Part shown: positions 53,765-62,270 of the stretch, piece by piece
Numbering within the stretch: the stretch's first letter is position 1
How the letters are laid out: each line of letters begins with the position of its first letter
NCBI GenBank assembly: GCA_045113275.1
Contig: JBGUIU010000209.1
Span: 1 to 64,000 of the forward strand
Origin: UBA1181 sp045113275
GTDB lineage: Bacteria > Bacteroidota > Bacteroidia > Bacteroidales > Paludibacteraceae
Direction of reading: 5' to 3'
Length of the DNA: 64,000 bases
Made by a program: the position numbers and the translations under genes
Notes under the pieces: generated by a model
Seen by the model: the letters and a program-made list of their open reading frames with translations, nothing else
Database searches by the model: none
What the model was told of the DNA's origin: nothing

Positions 53765-54640
53765 TTAAATATCTTCTGATTTTAACTTGAACGAGCCTAT
53801 TACAGGTCGATGGTCCGATAGGGGAGTCTCAATCACATTGATATCTACAAGTGTAAATGATGTATCATACATTATATGATCAAGTCTGAACCGCATCCAT
53901 CCTTCTACAAATGTGATGCCACAGCCTGTTCCGCCTTTCCACCAAGCATCTTGATATCCATCTGCCTCTATTCGATTGAGTGGAGCCATGCCCGACATAT
54001 CATTCATATCTCCCATGATAAGGGTGGGGAGCGCCACCTTCTGAATGTGACTTAAGACCAGTTCTACTTCAGCTGTTCGTCTCACTTTTCCCTCCTTATA
54101 TATACTATAATAGGTAGGAAGGGTAGAGAGGTCCTCCCATTTCTTTAATGTATAGCGTTGTTCACTTAGGTTGTTGGTGCTTAACAAATGACACCCCACG
54201 ATTCGAATGTTTTTTTCGTTTATCTCCAACTGAAACTCATACGCCAATGGCCATAATGTATCGTTATGGATTTGAGTGAATCGTGTGATGGGATATTTGC
54301 TATAGAAGATATCGCCCGAGAGAGGCTTCGCCCATTTATCCACCACATACGGATAGCGTTGACGAAGGGTTGAATCCATTGCTGGGGACTTCCGAAGACA
54401 GAACTCATTGAGCAACACAATATCCGCATCTTCGTCTAAAATCAGTTGCGTGATTCCTGCCTGACGAGCATCAAAATCCTTCCCTGAATTATGAATATTC
54501 CACGTTAATACACGAAATTCGGCCTCATCACCTCCTTTAAAAGGATGAAATGCAATCCATTTATACTGTAAATTGAGTATCCAACAGATTATGACCACTA
54601 TACATAATAGGATGAGCCTAATTCGTTTCCGTCGATTCAT
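53765..54640 (-). CDS. Endonuclease/exonuclease/phosphatase-family protein, membrane-anchored
   Basis: A 291-residue protein from the ATG at 54640; the frame continues upstream to a TTG at 54691, but the -7 element at 54665 excludes it. An N-terminal membrane helix (about 8-25, LILLCIVVIICWIL) is followed by an EEP domain: VLTWNIHNSG, LNEFCL (metal Glu), GDMNDMSG and the C-terminal SDHRPVIGSFKL with Asp and His. Members cleave nucleic acids or phosphodiesters/phospholipids; the exported location suggests an envelope or extracellular substrate. Confidence 0.85.
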   Translation of the reverse strand: MNRRKRIRLILLCIVVIICWILNLQYKWIAFHPFKGGDEAEFRVLTWNIHNSGKDFDARQAGITQLILDEDADIVLLNEFCLRKSPAMDSTLRQRYPYVVDKWAKPLSGDIFYSKYPITRFTQIHNDTLWPLAYEFQLEINEKNIRIVGCHLLSTNNLSEQRYTLKKWEDLSTLPTYYSIYKEGKVRRTAEVELVLSHIQKVALPTLIMGDMNDMSGMAPLNRIEADGYQDAWWKGGTGCGITFVEGWMRFRLDHIMYDTSFTLVDINVIETPLSDHRPVIGSFKLKSEDI

Positions 54641-54664
54641 TGATGATAATTTCGTAAATCGGGA

Positions 54665-54695
54665 CAAAGGTATGAATTTCCAACGTTTCAACCAA
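54665..54695 (-). promoter_or_regulatory. Promoter for the EEP gene
   Basis: The minus strand shows TACCTTTG (54672-54665) with TTG at 54694-54692, close to 20 bp upstream. It predicts a transcript start near 54660 and so fixes the ATG at 54640. Confidence 0.55.
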
Positions 54696-54744
54696 TTCGC
54701 GCTGGAAAGGGGTTCTGTGAATTTAAAATTTTTTCACATTTTTT

Positions 54745-54774
54745 TTTGTAATTAAAGAAGAAACTATATTTTTG
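54745..54774 (+). promoter_or_regulatory. Promoter of the multi-domain xylanase gene
   Basis: TTTG (54745-54748), an 18-bp spacer and TATTTTTG (54767-54774) form a complete Bacteroidetes promoter. It predicts a transcript start near 54781 and a leader of about 285 bases. Confidence 0.65.
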
Positions 54775-54780
54775 CAGATG

Positions 54781-55066
54781 TAGATATTACTACTGGGGGG
54801 TAGTAATTACTTGTGAACCATATATATTACACTTAAAAACTCTAATTACCATGAAATGCAAAACGGATTAAACGGATTGTTATGTCCACAAATTCTTATG
54901 TAAATTTTTGAGGAATAGCGTTTGAAGGGACTTTTTGTAAAGTCACGGATGATCATGCATGTTTATATGTGAAATTTTATATATATAGATATAACTAAAC
55001 TGAATTGAAACCTATATCTATATTTATGTTTAACCAATATTACATCTATAATTAAAACTCGTAGAA
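54781..55066 (+). promoter_or_regulatory. Long untranslated leader of the xylanase gene with an inverted repeat
   Basis: This stretch has no gene. ATTACTAC (54786-54793) pairs with GTAGTAAT (54800-54807) around a G-rich loop right at the predicted transcript start. Further on GGGACTTTTTGTAAAGTCACG (about 54928-54948) has a small internal pairing (GACTTT/AAAGTC). The rest is AT-rich. The leader is the longest in the window and may be regulatory; no known riboswitch was recognised. Confidence 0.45.
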
Positions 55067-58000
55067 ATGAAAAACATTAAACTCAGTTTTCTTGCAGCGA
55101 TAACAATGCTGTTAGGATTAGTAAATGTGAGTGCGGCACCAGACCCGAATTTCCACATTTATTTGTGTTTCGGTCAGTCCAATATGGAAGGACAGGGAAA
55201 CATTGAGAATCAAGACAAGACGGTTGATAGCCGATTCCAAGTGCTCTGTACTTACGACAACTGTGGTAGCCGAAAAAAAGGTAGTTGGTACGATGCTACG
55301 CCTCCTTTATCATGTTGTAGCGGTGCTCATCTTGGACCTGTTGATTACTTCGGACGTACTTTGGTGAAGAATTTGCCAGAGAACATCAAGGTAGGTGTTG
55401 CTGTTGTAGCAATTGCCGGTTGTGATATCCAATTGTTTGAGAAAGAGAATTACAAAAGTTATCGTGCTGAGTCCTATATGCAAAGCACCATTCAGTCGTA
55501 CGGAGGTAATCCTTACGGACGATTGGTGGAAATGGGTAAAGAGGCTCAGAAAGTAGGTGTCATCAAAGGTATTCTTCTCCACCAAGGAGAGACAAACACG
55601 GGACAGAACAACTGGCCAAGTCGTGTGAAAGCGATTTACAATGACCTTTTGAACGACCTTGGTTTGAAGGGCGAAGATGTACCTTTGTTAGTTGGTGAAG
55701 TGGTTCGTTCGGATCAAGGCGGACAATGCGGTAGCATGAACAATATCATTGCCAATGTGCCAAGTACTATCCCTAATTCATACGTTATTTCAGCTCAAGG
55801 ACTAGGACACAAGGGTGATAATCTTCACTTCTCTTCTGCAAGCTACCGTACATTGGGTCAGCGTTATGCTGAGCAAATGCAGAAAGTGTTGAAGATGGAA
55901 CCTTCTTCCCAAGGTGGTGGTAGTTCATCAGAGCAAGGTGGAGGTTCATCAGCAGCTACTGACAACTGTGCACCAGATCCATGCTCTATGAAGACCAAAT
56001 ATTCAGGAGGAAAATCCGTATCAGGAAATGTAAGACAAGACGTTGGCAACGGATATCACGTAGAGCAATGGCGTGATGGTGGAGGTGGTGACTTGACTGT
56101 ATTCGGAGGAAAAGCCGACTGTGCATTCAAGGCTAGCTGGAGTAACTCAGGTGACTATTTGGCTCGTGTGGGTTATTATGATGGCTCCAACTCAAAGAAG
56201 TACAAAGACTTAGGTGAAATCCATGCCGTATATAACTACACCAAATCAGGTAATGGAGGAGGAAGTTATTCCTATATCGGTATTTATGGTTGGACTAGAA
56301 ATCCGTTGGTTGAGTATTATATTGTGGAAGACTCCTTTACTCCTAACGGAGGCGGTATGTTCTGGGATGAGTCACGTCGTGGCGCAGCTCAATCCTTGGG
56401 AACATACAAGGTGGACGGTGTAACCTACACATTACGCGTAGGTAAGAGAATCGATAAGCCATCTATCGATGGTACTAAAACATTTGATCAGGTTTTTGCT
56501 GTTCGTTCTTCTTATCAGACTTGTGGACACGTTAATATCTCTGAGCACTTCAAACATTGGGAAGAACTAGGTGTTAACTTAGGTGGTATCTATGATTGTA
56601 AGATTCTCTGTGAAGTAGGTGGTGGTTCCGGTTCTGTGGAATACACCTGCGCTAGTATGTCATGGAAAGGCAAAGAGAGTTCTCTCGGCGACTTGAGTTG
56701 TCAAGGAAGTGGATCAGGTTCAGGATCTGGATCTGGTAGTGGTTCTACTGTAGTAGAGCAAAAGCCATATAAGGATGCATTTACAATTCCTGGTGTCGTA
56801 GAGGCAGAGAACTATGATATCGGAGGTAACGGAAATGCCTACAATGATTCTGACGACAACAACGAAGGAGACGCTAAATATCGTACAGATGAAGGCGTGG
56901 ACATCGTAAAAACATCCGACGGAATGGCTGTTGGTTACACTACTTCTAGCGAATGGTTGGAATATACAGTCAACGTAAAGAAAACTGCTAAATACAATGT
57001 TGAAGCAGTAGGATCTAACAAGAATGACGACGTGAAGTTCACACTTTACTTAGATGACAAAGAGATTGCTTCATTATCTGGATCTTCTACTCCAAGCTGG
57101 GATGATTATGAAACAATGACAGCAACAACATCGACTCTATCAGAAGGAAAACATATTTTGAAAGTAAAGATTGGCAACAACAACTGTAATCTGGATAAAT
57201 TAACGTTCACAGAAGTAGACACAACAAGTGGAAGCGGTTCTGGATCTGGTAGTGGCAGCGGATCAGGTTCTGGTTCAGGATCTGGTAGTGGTTCAAACCC
57301 TGCTGGTGTATACCCTATCAGCTATTCTGTAGAGAATACAGGTGCTGCTTGTGAAGATCCATCATCATTGAACAAGAATAACTTGAAGTCATGCAAGACA
57401 TTGCCTAACCCATTTGAGTGGGCAGATGGTAGCGGTAAGGTGACAGACTTCTGTGACTGGTCTTGCCGTCGTAATGAAATCAAGCGTGAGATCGAGTTCT
57501 GGGAGATTGGAGAGAAACCTAAGTTCGATAAGATAGAAGCATCCTATTCGGGAGGTACATTAACAGTGAAAGTTTACAATGGAAGCAACTCGCTTACCTT
57601 GACCAGCAAGATTTCTGTTCCTTCAGGTAATGGACCGCACCCAATCGTGATCGGTATGGATGGTAACACAGGAAGTTTGGATAAATCTATGTTCTCTCAA
57701 TGTATCCAGGTTCCATTCACCCACAAACAAATAGCTGGATATAGTTCCGATGGTGGTAGAAGTCAGAACGACCCATTCTATAAGCTATATCCTGGTACAT
57801 TTGATTCAAAAGCAGACTACTGCGCATGGTCATGGGGTATCAGCCGTTTGATTGATGGTTTGGAAATTGTAAAAGATCAAATCAATGCAGATCTTGGTCA
57901 CATTGCTGTGTCAGGTTGCTCTTATGCAGGTAAGATGGCACTGTTTGCAGGTGCTTTCGATGAACGTATCGCTCTAACCATCTCACAAGAGTCAGGTGGT

Positions 58001-58792
58001 GGAGGTATCAACGCATGGCGTGTTTCCAAAGAGATAAACGAAACAGGAGGTGTGAATGGTGAGAAAATTGAAGGAATAGAGAACACAGAATACAACTGGT
58101 TCTTAAATAGCTTCAAGACCAACTTCGAATCACAGATCGATAAATTGCCATACGACCATCATGAGTTGATTGCTATGTGCGCGCCTCGTGCCTTCTTAGC
58201 ATTTGGTAATACAAACTTCAACTGGTTGGGTGCTCCGTCAGGTGATATGGCACTGAAAGCTGCAGCAGAAGTTTGGAAAGCTATGGGTATCGAAGACCGC
58301 TTCGGATATGTGATTGATGGTGGACATCAGCACTGTCAGGCATCTAATAGCCAAAATAATGCTGTTAAAGCCTTTGTCGGAAAGTTCCTTTACGGAGACA
58401 ATTCCCAAAACACAAAGATCAGAAGCAGTAATGTTAACCCTTCATATAGTTCCGGAAAATATGATTGGGGTGGACATACAATAGAGAACAATGGTTGCGG
58501 TTCTGTTGAAGTATCAGAGATAGAGGCTACAGCTTATACCTATTTGTCACAGAACATACCAAACCCAACATCTGATGAAACGGTTATTCTATTTAGTTTG
58601 GCAGAAAAATCATTTGTAACCATCGACCTATATAATAGTTTAGGTGTTAAGGTGAAGAGCATAGTATCTGACAATTACGACGAAGGAACTCATGAAGTTA
58701 GTTTCTCTGTTAGTAATTTACCACAAGGATTCTATTATTATGTTATGAGTGCAAATGGATTTGTTGACAGTAAGACTATGATAATTAAGTAA
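55067..58792 (+). CDS. Multi-domain xylan-degrading enzyme (CE6-GH11-CBM6-CE15) with T9SS sorting domain
   Basis: A 1241-residue secreted enzyme. Signal peptide 1-23. CE6-type SGNH acetylesterase, 28-275: Ser38 in GQSNMEG, HQGETN (172-177), Asp251 and His254. GH11 endoxylanase, about 305-530: nucleophile Glu416 in PLVEYYIVE, acid/base Glu516 in LCEVGGG. A Gly-Ser linker (547-560), CBM6 (566-716) with EAENYD, and a second Gly-Ser linker (721-743) follow. CE15 glucuronoyl esterase, about 750-1110: Ser952 in GCSYAGK, Glu975, and His1087 or His1089 in GGHQHC. T9SS type A domain, 1160-1241. It would remove acetyl groups, cut the xylan chain and break lignin-glucuronoyl esters. Confidence 0.9.
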   Translation: MKNIKLSFLAAITMLLGLVNVSAAPDPNFHIYLCFGQSNMEGQGNIENQDKTVDSRFQVLCTYDNCGSRKKGSWYDATPPLSCCSGAHLGPVDYFGRTLVKNLPENIKVGVAVVAIAGCDIQLFEKENYKSYRAESYMQSTIQSYGGNPYGRLVEMGKEAQKVGVIKGILLHQGETNTGQNNWPSRVKAIYNDLLNDLGLKGEDVPLLVGEVVRSDQGGQCGSMNNIIANVPSTIPNSYVISAQGLGHKGDNLHFSSASYRTLGQRYAEQMQKVLKMEPSSQGGGSSSEQGGGSSAATDNCAPDPCSMKTKYSGGKSVSGNVRQDVGNGYHVEQWRDGGGGDLTVFGGKADCAFKASWSNSGDYLARVGYYDGSNSKKYKDLGEIHAVYNYTKSGNGGGSYSYIGIYGWTRNPLVEYYIVEDSFTPNGGGMFWDESRRGAAQSLGTYKVDGVTYTLRVGKRIDKPSIDGTKTFDQVFAVRSSYQTCGHVNISEHFKHWEELGVNLGGIYDCKILCEVGGGSGSVEYTCASMSWKGKESSLGDLSCQGSGSGSGSGSGSGSTVVEQKPYKDAFTIPGVVEAENYDIGGNGNAYNDSDDNNEGDAKYRTDEGVDIVKTSDGMAVGYTTSSEWLEYTVNVKKTAKYNVEAVGSNKNDDVKFTLYLDDKEIASLSGSSTPSWDDYETMTATTSTLSEGKHILKVKIGNNNCNLDKLTFTEVDTTSGSGSGSGSGSGSGSGSGSGSGSNPAGVYPISYSVENTGAACEDPSSLNKNNLKSCKTLPNPFEWADGSGKVTDFCDWSCRRNEIKREIEFWEIGEKPKFDKIEASYSGGTLTVKVYNGSNSLTLTSKISVPSGNGPHPIVIGMDGNTGSLDKSMFSQCIQVPFTHKQIAGYSSDGGRSQNDPFYKLYPGTFDSKADYCAWSWGISRLIDGLEIVKDQINADLGHIAVSGCSYAGKMALFAGAFDERIALTISQESGGGGINAWRVSKEINETGGVNGEKIEGIENTEYNWFLNSFKTNFESQIDKLPYDHHELIAMCAPRAFLAFGNTNFNWLGAPSGDMALKAAAEVWKAMGIEDRFGYVIDGGHQHCQASNSQNNAVKAFVGKFLYGDNSQNTKIRSSNVNPSYSSGKYDWGGHTIENNGCGSVEVSEIEATAYTYLSQNIPNPTSDETVILFSLAEKSFVTIDLYNSLGVKVKSIVSDNYDEGTHEVSFSVSNLPQGFYYYVMSANGFVDSKTMIIK
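56705..56746 (+). repeat. First Gly-Ser linker repeat
   Basis: Encodes seven GS pairs between the GH11 and CBM6 domains. It shares the 17-mer GGATCTGGTAGTGGTTC with the second linker. The 6-bp unit makes length change by slippage easy. Confidence 0.85.
57227..57295 (+). repeat. Second Gly-Ser linker repeat
   Basis: Encodes about 11 GS pairs (residues 721-743) between the CBM6 and CE15 domains, with variable codon choice. Its end is identical over 17 bp to the first linker. Confidence 0.85.
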
Positions 58793-58822
58793 GATAGTTA
58801 AGAAAATTGTGATTCCTTTGGA

Positions 58823-58865
58823 AGAGTGTCGTTGTGGGTTTTCCTGCAATGGCACTCTTTTTTTT
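58823..58865 (+). terminator. Terminator after the xylanase gene
   Basis: AGAGTGTCGTTG (58823-58834) pairs with CAATGGCACTCT (58847-58858), using three G-U pairs, followed by eight T residues. Confidence 0.85.
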
Positions 58866-58900
58866 GATCAATTAGAATGAAAGTGTAATCGGATAGTGCG

Positions 58901-59668
58901 TTATTCCTGAAGCGGAGGAAAGCAAAACTGCAAGAATTCACCTATATAGATACGCCAGCTTTGCCAATTATGTCTGCCCGTTGTCTTCTCAAAATTGTGT
59001 GGTATTTGATAGCGATTGAACCTACGATTGATTCTTCTCGATCTTGCATAGAATAGATCCCGACTACCACAACGTATCCAAAACACTGTCCCAGTGTTCT
59101 TTTTGGGTACATGACGTTGCAATATCACTGGAGAGAACAATCCTACCACATCAAAATGATATTGCTTACTTAGATTTAACGCTTGTCGTGCTCCACTACT
59201 TAGTCCGGCTATGTTTGCATGACCTGTCAAGTAGTGCGCCTTTACATATTCGTTTATTTCTGGAAATAATGCTTCAAATTCTCCCTTTTTTATATGATGG
59301 TTGAAGTCATGCATAGACTTGAAATAGTTGGGCAACTGATAAGCTGTCATTGTATCGTTTACCACACAAAGAGGCATAACTATCAGGAAAGGTTCTGTCA
59401 GACCTCCCTGAATCAAGCTATCTGCCAGCGCTGTGATATGCGCCTCATCTTCCCATGAATACTGATTACCATGCATGCCATGCAATAAATAGAGGACAGG
59501 ATAGACCGAATCTGCATGATAAGAGGGTGGGGTATAGATTGTTAGATATCGTGGTTCTCCATTCTTTTCGCTTACAAATCGAACTGTATCTATCCTTCCA
59601 CCTGCCATCATGTGCATGACATGGAATAACAATGCTACTATTAATGTTATTGGGCTTTTGACTGACAT
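58901..59668 (-). CDS. Secreted esterase (CE1/esterase D-like)
   Basis: A 255-residue alpha/beta hydrolase with a signal peptide (1-22). The fold elements LYLLHGMHGNQYSW, nucleophile Ser157 in GLSSG, Asp204 in GSRDLF and His233 in GRHNWQSW match the putative esterase family that includes CE1 carbohydrate esterases and S-formylglutathione hydrolase. It lacks a T9SS domain. The start overlaps the GT4 gene end by 22 bp, so it is co-transcribed with it. Opposite to the xylanase gene; a role on xylan acetyl or feruloyl groups is a guess from position. Confidence 0.82.
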   Translation of the reverse strand: MSVKSPITLIVALLFHVMHMMAGGRIDTVRFVSEKNGEPRYLTIYTPPSYHADSVYPVLYLLHGMHGNQYSWEDEAHITALADSLIQGGLTEPFLIVMPLCVVNDTMTAYQLPNYFKSMHDFNHHIKKGEFEALFPEINEYVKAHYLTGHANIAGLSSGARQALNLSKQYHFDVVGLFSPVILQRHVPKKNTGTVFWIRCGSRDLFYARSRRINRRFNRYQIPHNFEKTTGRHNWQSWRIYIGEFLQFCFPPLQE

Positions 59669-60783
59669 ACCATTGCATCTTTCAGCATTGACTCAAAATC
59701 TCGTATAACTTCTGTTAATCGATACTTCTTGGCTTCTTGAGCATACTTTATTTCCATCTCTTTGCGCTCATCTGGATGTTCAATCCAATATTCAATACGA
59801 TTCTTCAGATCCTCAGCATTGCCCACTTCAAAGAGAGAACGATCGTCCAAAGCAAACTGCTTTGTGGCTGAAAGCGGACTATTCGAGATGATAGGCACCA
59901 ATCCTGTAGCAAAGGCTTCAATACAACCGATTGCTTCACTCTCCATATCACTGGCATGAACGTATATATGCGTTTTATGTAGTAACTCAATCAGTTCCTC
60001 ACGTGAGTAATAACCAAAAATCGGCGGATTGGTCAGTTCATTCCCCAGACGACGATATCTCTTCTCCAATGGTCCCGCACCTGCAAACTGCAACTGAATA
60101 CGATCTTCATACTTACTCATCTTTACAGCCTTGATGACGAGATCCTGTCGTTTCTCAGGAGATAAACGTCCCACCATTGTAATCACAATCTTGTCGGTAT
60201 TCTTTTCCGCATTGATCGGACGACAATAAACAAAATCGTCGGAGATACCATTGCTGATGACATGTAACTGATTATCAAAGCCATAATGTTTCAGCTCGTC
60301 TGCCATCATCTGACTCGGACAATGTACATGTTGTATCCCTTTGTACATTGTGTTATAGTGAAAACGGTAAAGCATACGGTTAACCTTTTCCACCTTGCCT
60401 ACACGAAAAGCCGAACTGATGTTCTCAGCTTGCACATGAAAAGCAGCGGTAAGCGGTTTCCCCATAGCACGTGCCATTTTCTTTATCTTACAACCCAGAA
60501 AGAACGGAGTATATACATGAACAATATCACACCATTCCAGTGCCTGATTGATGATTTTCTCATTGGGTGAGGCAAACTGATATCCGTTAGCATGCAGAAG
60601 AGGTGTCAACGGACTTCTCAGTTCTTTCAGCGGATATATGTAATCAGGATAAGATGACTCAGTATTGGTGAGAACACGAACCTCATGCCCCATGGTACGT
60701 AATGTTTCCGCATAACGTTGGGCAGAAATGCTAGTACCGTTGTTTTGCACTTGAAATGCATCAATTCCAAATAATATTTTCAT
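59647..60783 (-). CDS. Glycosyltransferase family 4
   Basis: A 378-residue GT-B enzyme. The N-terminal acceptor half has the VHVYTPFFLG region; the C-terminal nucleotide-sugar half shows ITMVGRLSPEKRQDLVIKAV, LQFAGAGPLE, and the E-x7-E donor site SEAIGCIEAFATG. Related enzymes make glycolipids such as glucosyl or galactosyl diacylglycerol, or add sugars to envelope polymers. The acceptor is not predictable. It has a leader of about 170 bp and overlaps the esterase gene downstream. Confidence 0.88.
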   Translation of the reverse strand: MKILFGIDAFQVQNNGTSISAQRYAETLRTMGHEVRVLTNTESSYPDYIYPLKELRSPLTPLLHANGYQFASPNEKIINQALEWCDIVHVYTPFFLGCKIKKMARAMGKPLTAAFHVQAENISSAFRVGKVEKVNRMLYRFHYNTMYKGIQHVHCPSQMMADELKHYGFDNQLHVISNGISDDFVYCRPINAEKNTDKIVITMVGRLSPEKRQDLVIKAVKMSKYEDRIQLQFAGAGPLEKRYRRLGNELTNPPIFGYYSREELIELLHKTHIYVHASDMESEAIGCIEAFATGLVPIISNSPLSATKQFALDDRSLFEVGNAEDLKNRIEYWIEHPDERKEMEIKYAQEAKKYRLTEVIRDFESMLKDAMVCQSKAQ

Positions 60784-60953
60784 TGTTATGCCTAAAGATT
60801 ATTTTCTATTGTCACTATATATTAATATACAGTATATTAACTATAACGCTACACAGCGTATGTCTTCTAATGGTTTATTCATATAAATTACGAATGTTAT
60901 ATATAAATATTCCCCATCGTTTTAAGAAATTATTTAAAATATCATTGACAGGA

Positions 60954-60961
60954 CAAAGATA
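60954..60961 (-). promoter_or_regulatory. -7 element for the GT4 gene
   Basis: The minus strand reads TATCTTTG; the leader to the GT4 start would be about 165 bases. Confidence 0.5.
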
Positions 60962-61176
60962 TATCATATTTTTATGAATAACGATATTAAAAAATAAAAT
61001 TTATGCATGTGCTTGTTACCTATGTGCATTACCCACGATGCGGGTACTAGATTATAATTTGTAATATAATTAATCTTATGTTAAATAATAGCAAGGAGCT
61101 TATTCCATTGTCATATGCAATGGATACCCATTGACGTTATTTTTCATAATCTGAATTCAAATAATCATTTACAGAA

Positions 61177-61207
61177 TTGTTGACTTCAATAAGAACTTAT
61201 AAATTTG
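61177..61207 (+). promoter_or_regulatory. Promoter for the small membrane protein gene
   Basis: TTG (61177-61179), a 20-bp spacer and TAAATTTG (61200-61207). The motif covers the TTG at 61205, so translation must begin later, at the ATG at 61262. Confidence 0.6.
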
Positions 61208-61261
61208 TTGACAATCAAATTGAAACAAATCATAGGAAATAACATACAATATTTCATATTA

Positions 61262-61810
61262 ATGAAGCTTTTCAAAAAAGTTGTAATAGGTCTAGAAAGT
61301 CTATGTTTAATGGGTATAGTAATATACGCAATAGAGTTCCATTACCCTGAGAAAAAAGGTGTAGAACACATATTGTCTGTAACCAAAATAGACATACCAA
61401 AATACGAAATAATCTCTAAAGAAGAAGTCTGGTCAGACTATTACGATTACAAGATTAGTTTCCCAATCGAATATTCGACATCAATATTAAACCAATTTGA
61501 AGAAAAAGTAAAACGATTTCAAAACAGTGAATATGATGATGATGGCAAAATATTAATATACACATGCAAGTGTGACGAAAATAGTTGCTCTTATTATTGT
61601 ACGACCAATGATCCTGGAGATTATCACTACTGGGTTGATATAGAACTGCAGGAAGGAACCGCAAGTATACGAATGAATTTTGAGTTTGGAGAACAATTAA
61701 TTTGTATGATTTCTATTCATCTAATCGCATTCTTAGGTTTGTTTATTGGAGCCATCTATGCAATTGTTATAATTGTGGTAAAAATTAAACGTAAAATCAA
61801 TAATAGATGA
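61262..61810 (+). CDS. Small membrane protein of unknown function
   Basis: A 182-residue protein from the ATG at 61262. An N-terminal membrane helix (about 8-26) and a C-terminal one (about 145-170) enclose an outside domain of about 115 residues, rich in Asp, Glu and Tyr, with four clustered Cys (YTCKCDENSCSYYC) that could form disulfides. A basic tail KIKRKINNR ends it. I do not recognise the family. The base composition is lower in G+C than its neighbours. Confidence 0.6.
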   Translation: MKLFKKVVIGLESLCLMGIVIYAIEFHYPEKKGVEHILSVTKIDIPKYEIISKEEVWSDYYDYKISFPIEYSTSILNQFEEKVKRFQNSEYDDDGKILIYTCKCDENSCSYYCTTNDPGDYHYWVDIELQEGTASIRMNFEFGEQLICMISIHLIAFLGLFIGAIYAIVIIVVKIKRKINNR

Positions 61811-61855
61811 AGGGTCTGGCCTCCCCTACCTCAATGTGTGCAGATAAATTCACTT

Positions 61856-62242
61856 TCACATAACACCCCAAACACGATACCCCAGCGCCACTAAAGCTAC
61901 GCCGGCAATGACACTCAAAGCGATATATCCAGTAAACCCTAAGATGTTTCCGGATTGTAGCATCATCAAAGACTCTTTAGAGAAGGTTGAGAACGTGGTA
62001 AAACCGCCACAGAGTCCAACGGTCAGGAATAAAGCCCATTTGCTGCTCTCGCTAGCGCTTCGGCTGAAATATCCCCACAAAAGCCCGATCAGGAAGCAAC
62101 CCAACAGATTTACGACAAGAGTCGCCCAAGGAAACCCTTTGCCGACACTTTTCATTGCCAAAGAGACAAGATACCTTGCTGCCCCTCCGATGAAACTACC
62201 AGCCCCAACGACCGCAATATTTTTGATGATGTCCGATACCAT
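61856..62242 (-). CDS. crcB: Fluoride channel CrcB/Fluc
   Basis: A 128-residue four-helix membrane protein that exports fluoride as a dual-topology dimer. Landmarks: GGAARYLVS, WATLVVNLLGCFLIG with the pore Asn, and GLCGGFTTFSTFSKE with the Phe and Thr/Ser track and Na+ site. The ATG at 62242 is chosen because the -7 element at 62263 rules out the longer frame. Confidence 0.93.
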   Translation of the reverse strand: MVSDIIKNIAVVGAGSFIGGAARYLVSLAMKSVGKGFPWATLVVNLLGCFLIGLLWGYFSRSASESSKWALFLTVGLCGGFTTFSTFSKESLMMLQSGNILGFTGYIALSVIAGVALVALGYRVWGVM

Positions 62243-62262
62243 TGAAATCCATTTTATTGGCA

Positions 62263-62270
62263 CAAAGATA
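62263..62270 (-). promoter_or_regulatory. -7 element for crcB
   Basis: The minus strand reads TATCTTTG, 20 bp before the ATG. The leader of about 15 bases leaves no room for a fluoride riboswitch. Confidence 0.6.

Larger units (their letters stand above)
60784..61261. other. AT-rich intergenic region without a gene
   Basis: Nearly 480 bp, with no credible gene. It has divergent promoters (60954-60961 minus, 61177-61207 plus) and two short inverted repeats: TACCC/GGGTA near 61032-61049 and CAATGG/CCATTG near 61116-61132. Confidence 0.6.
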
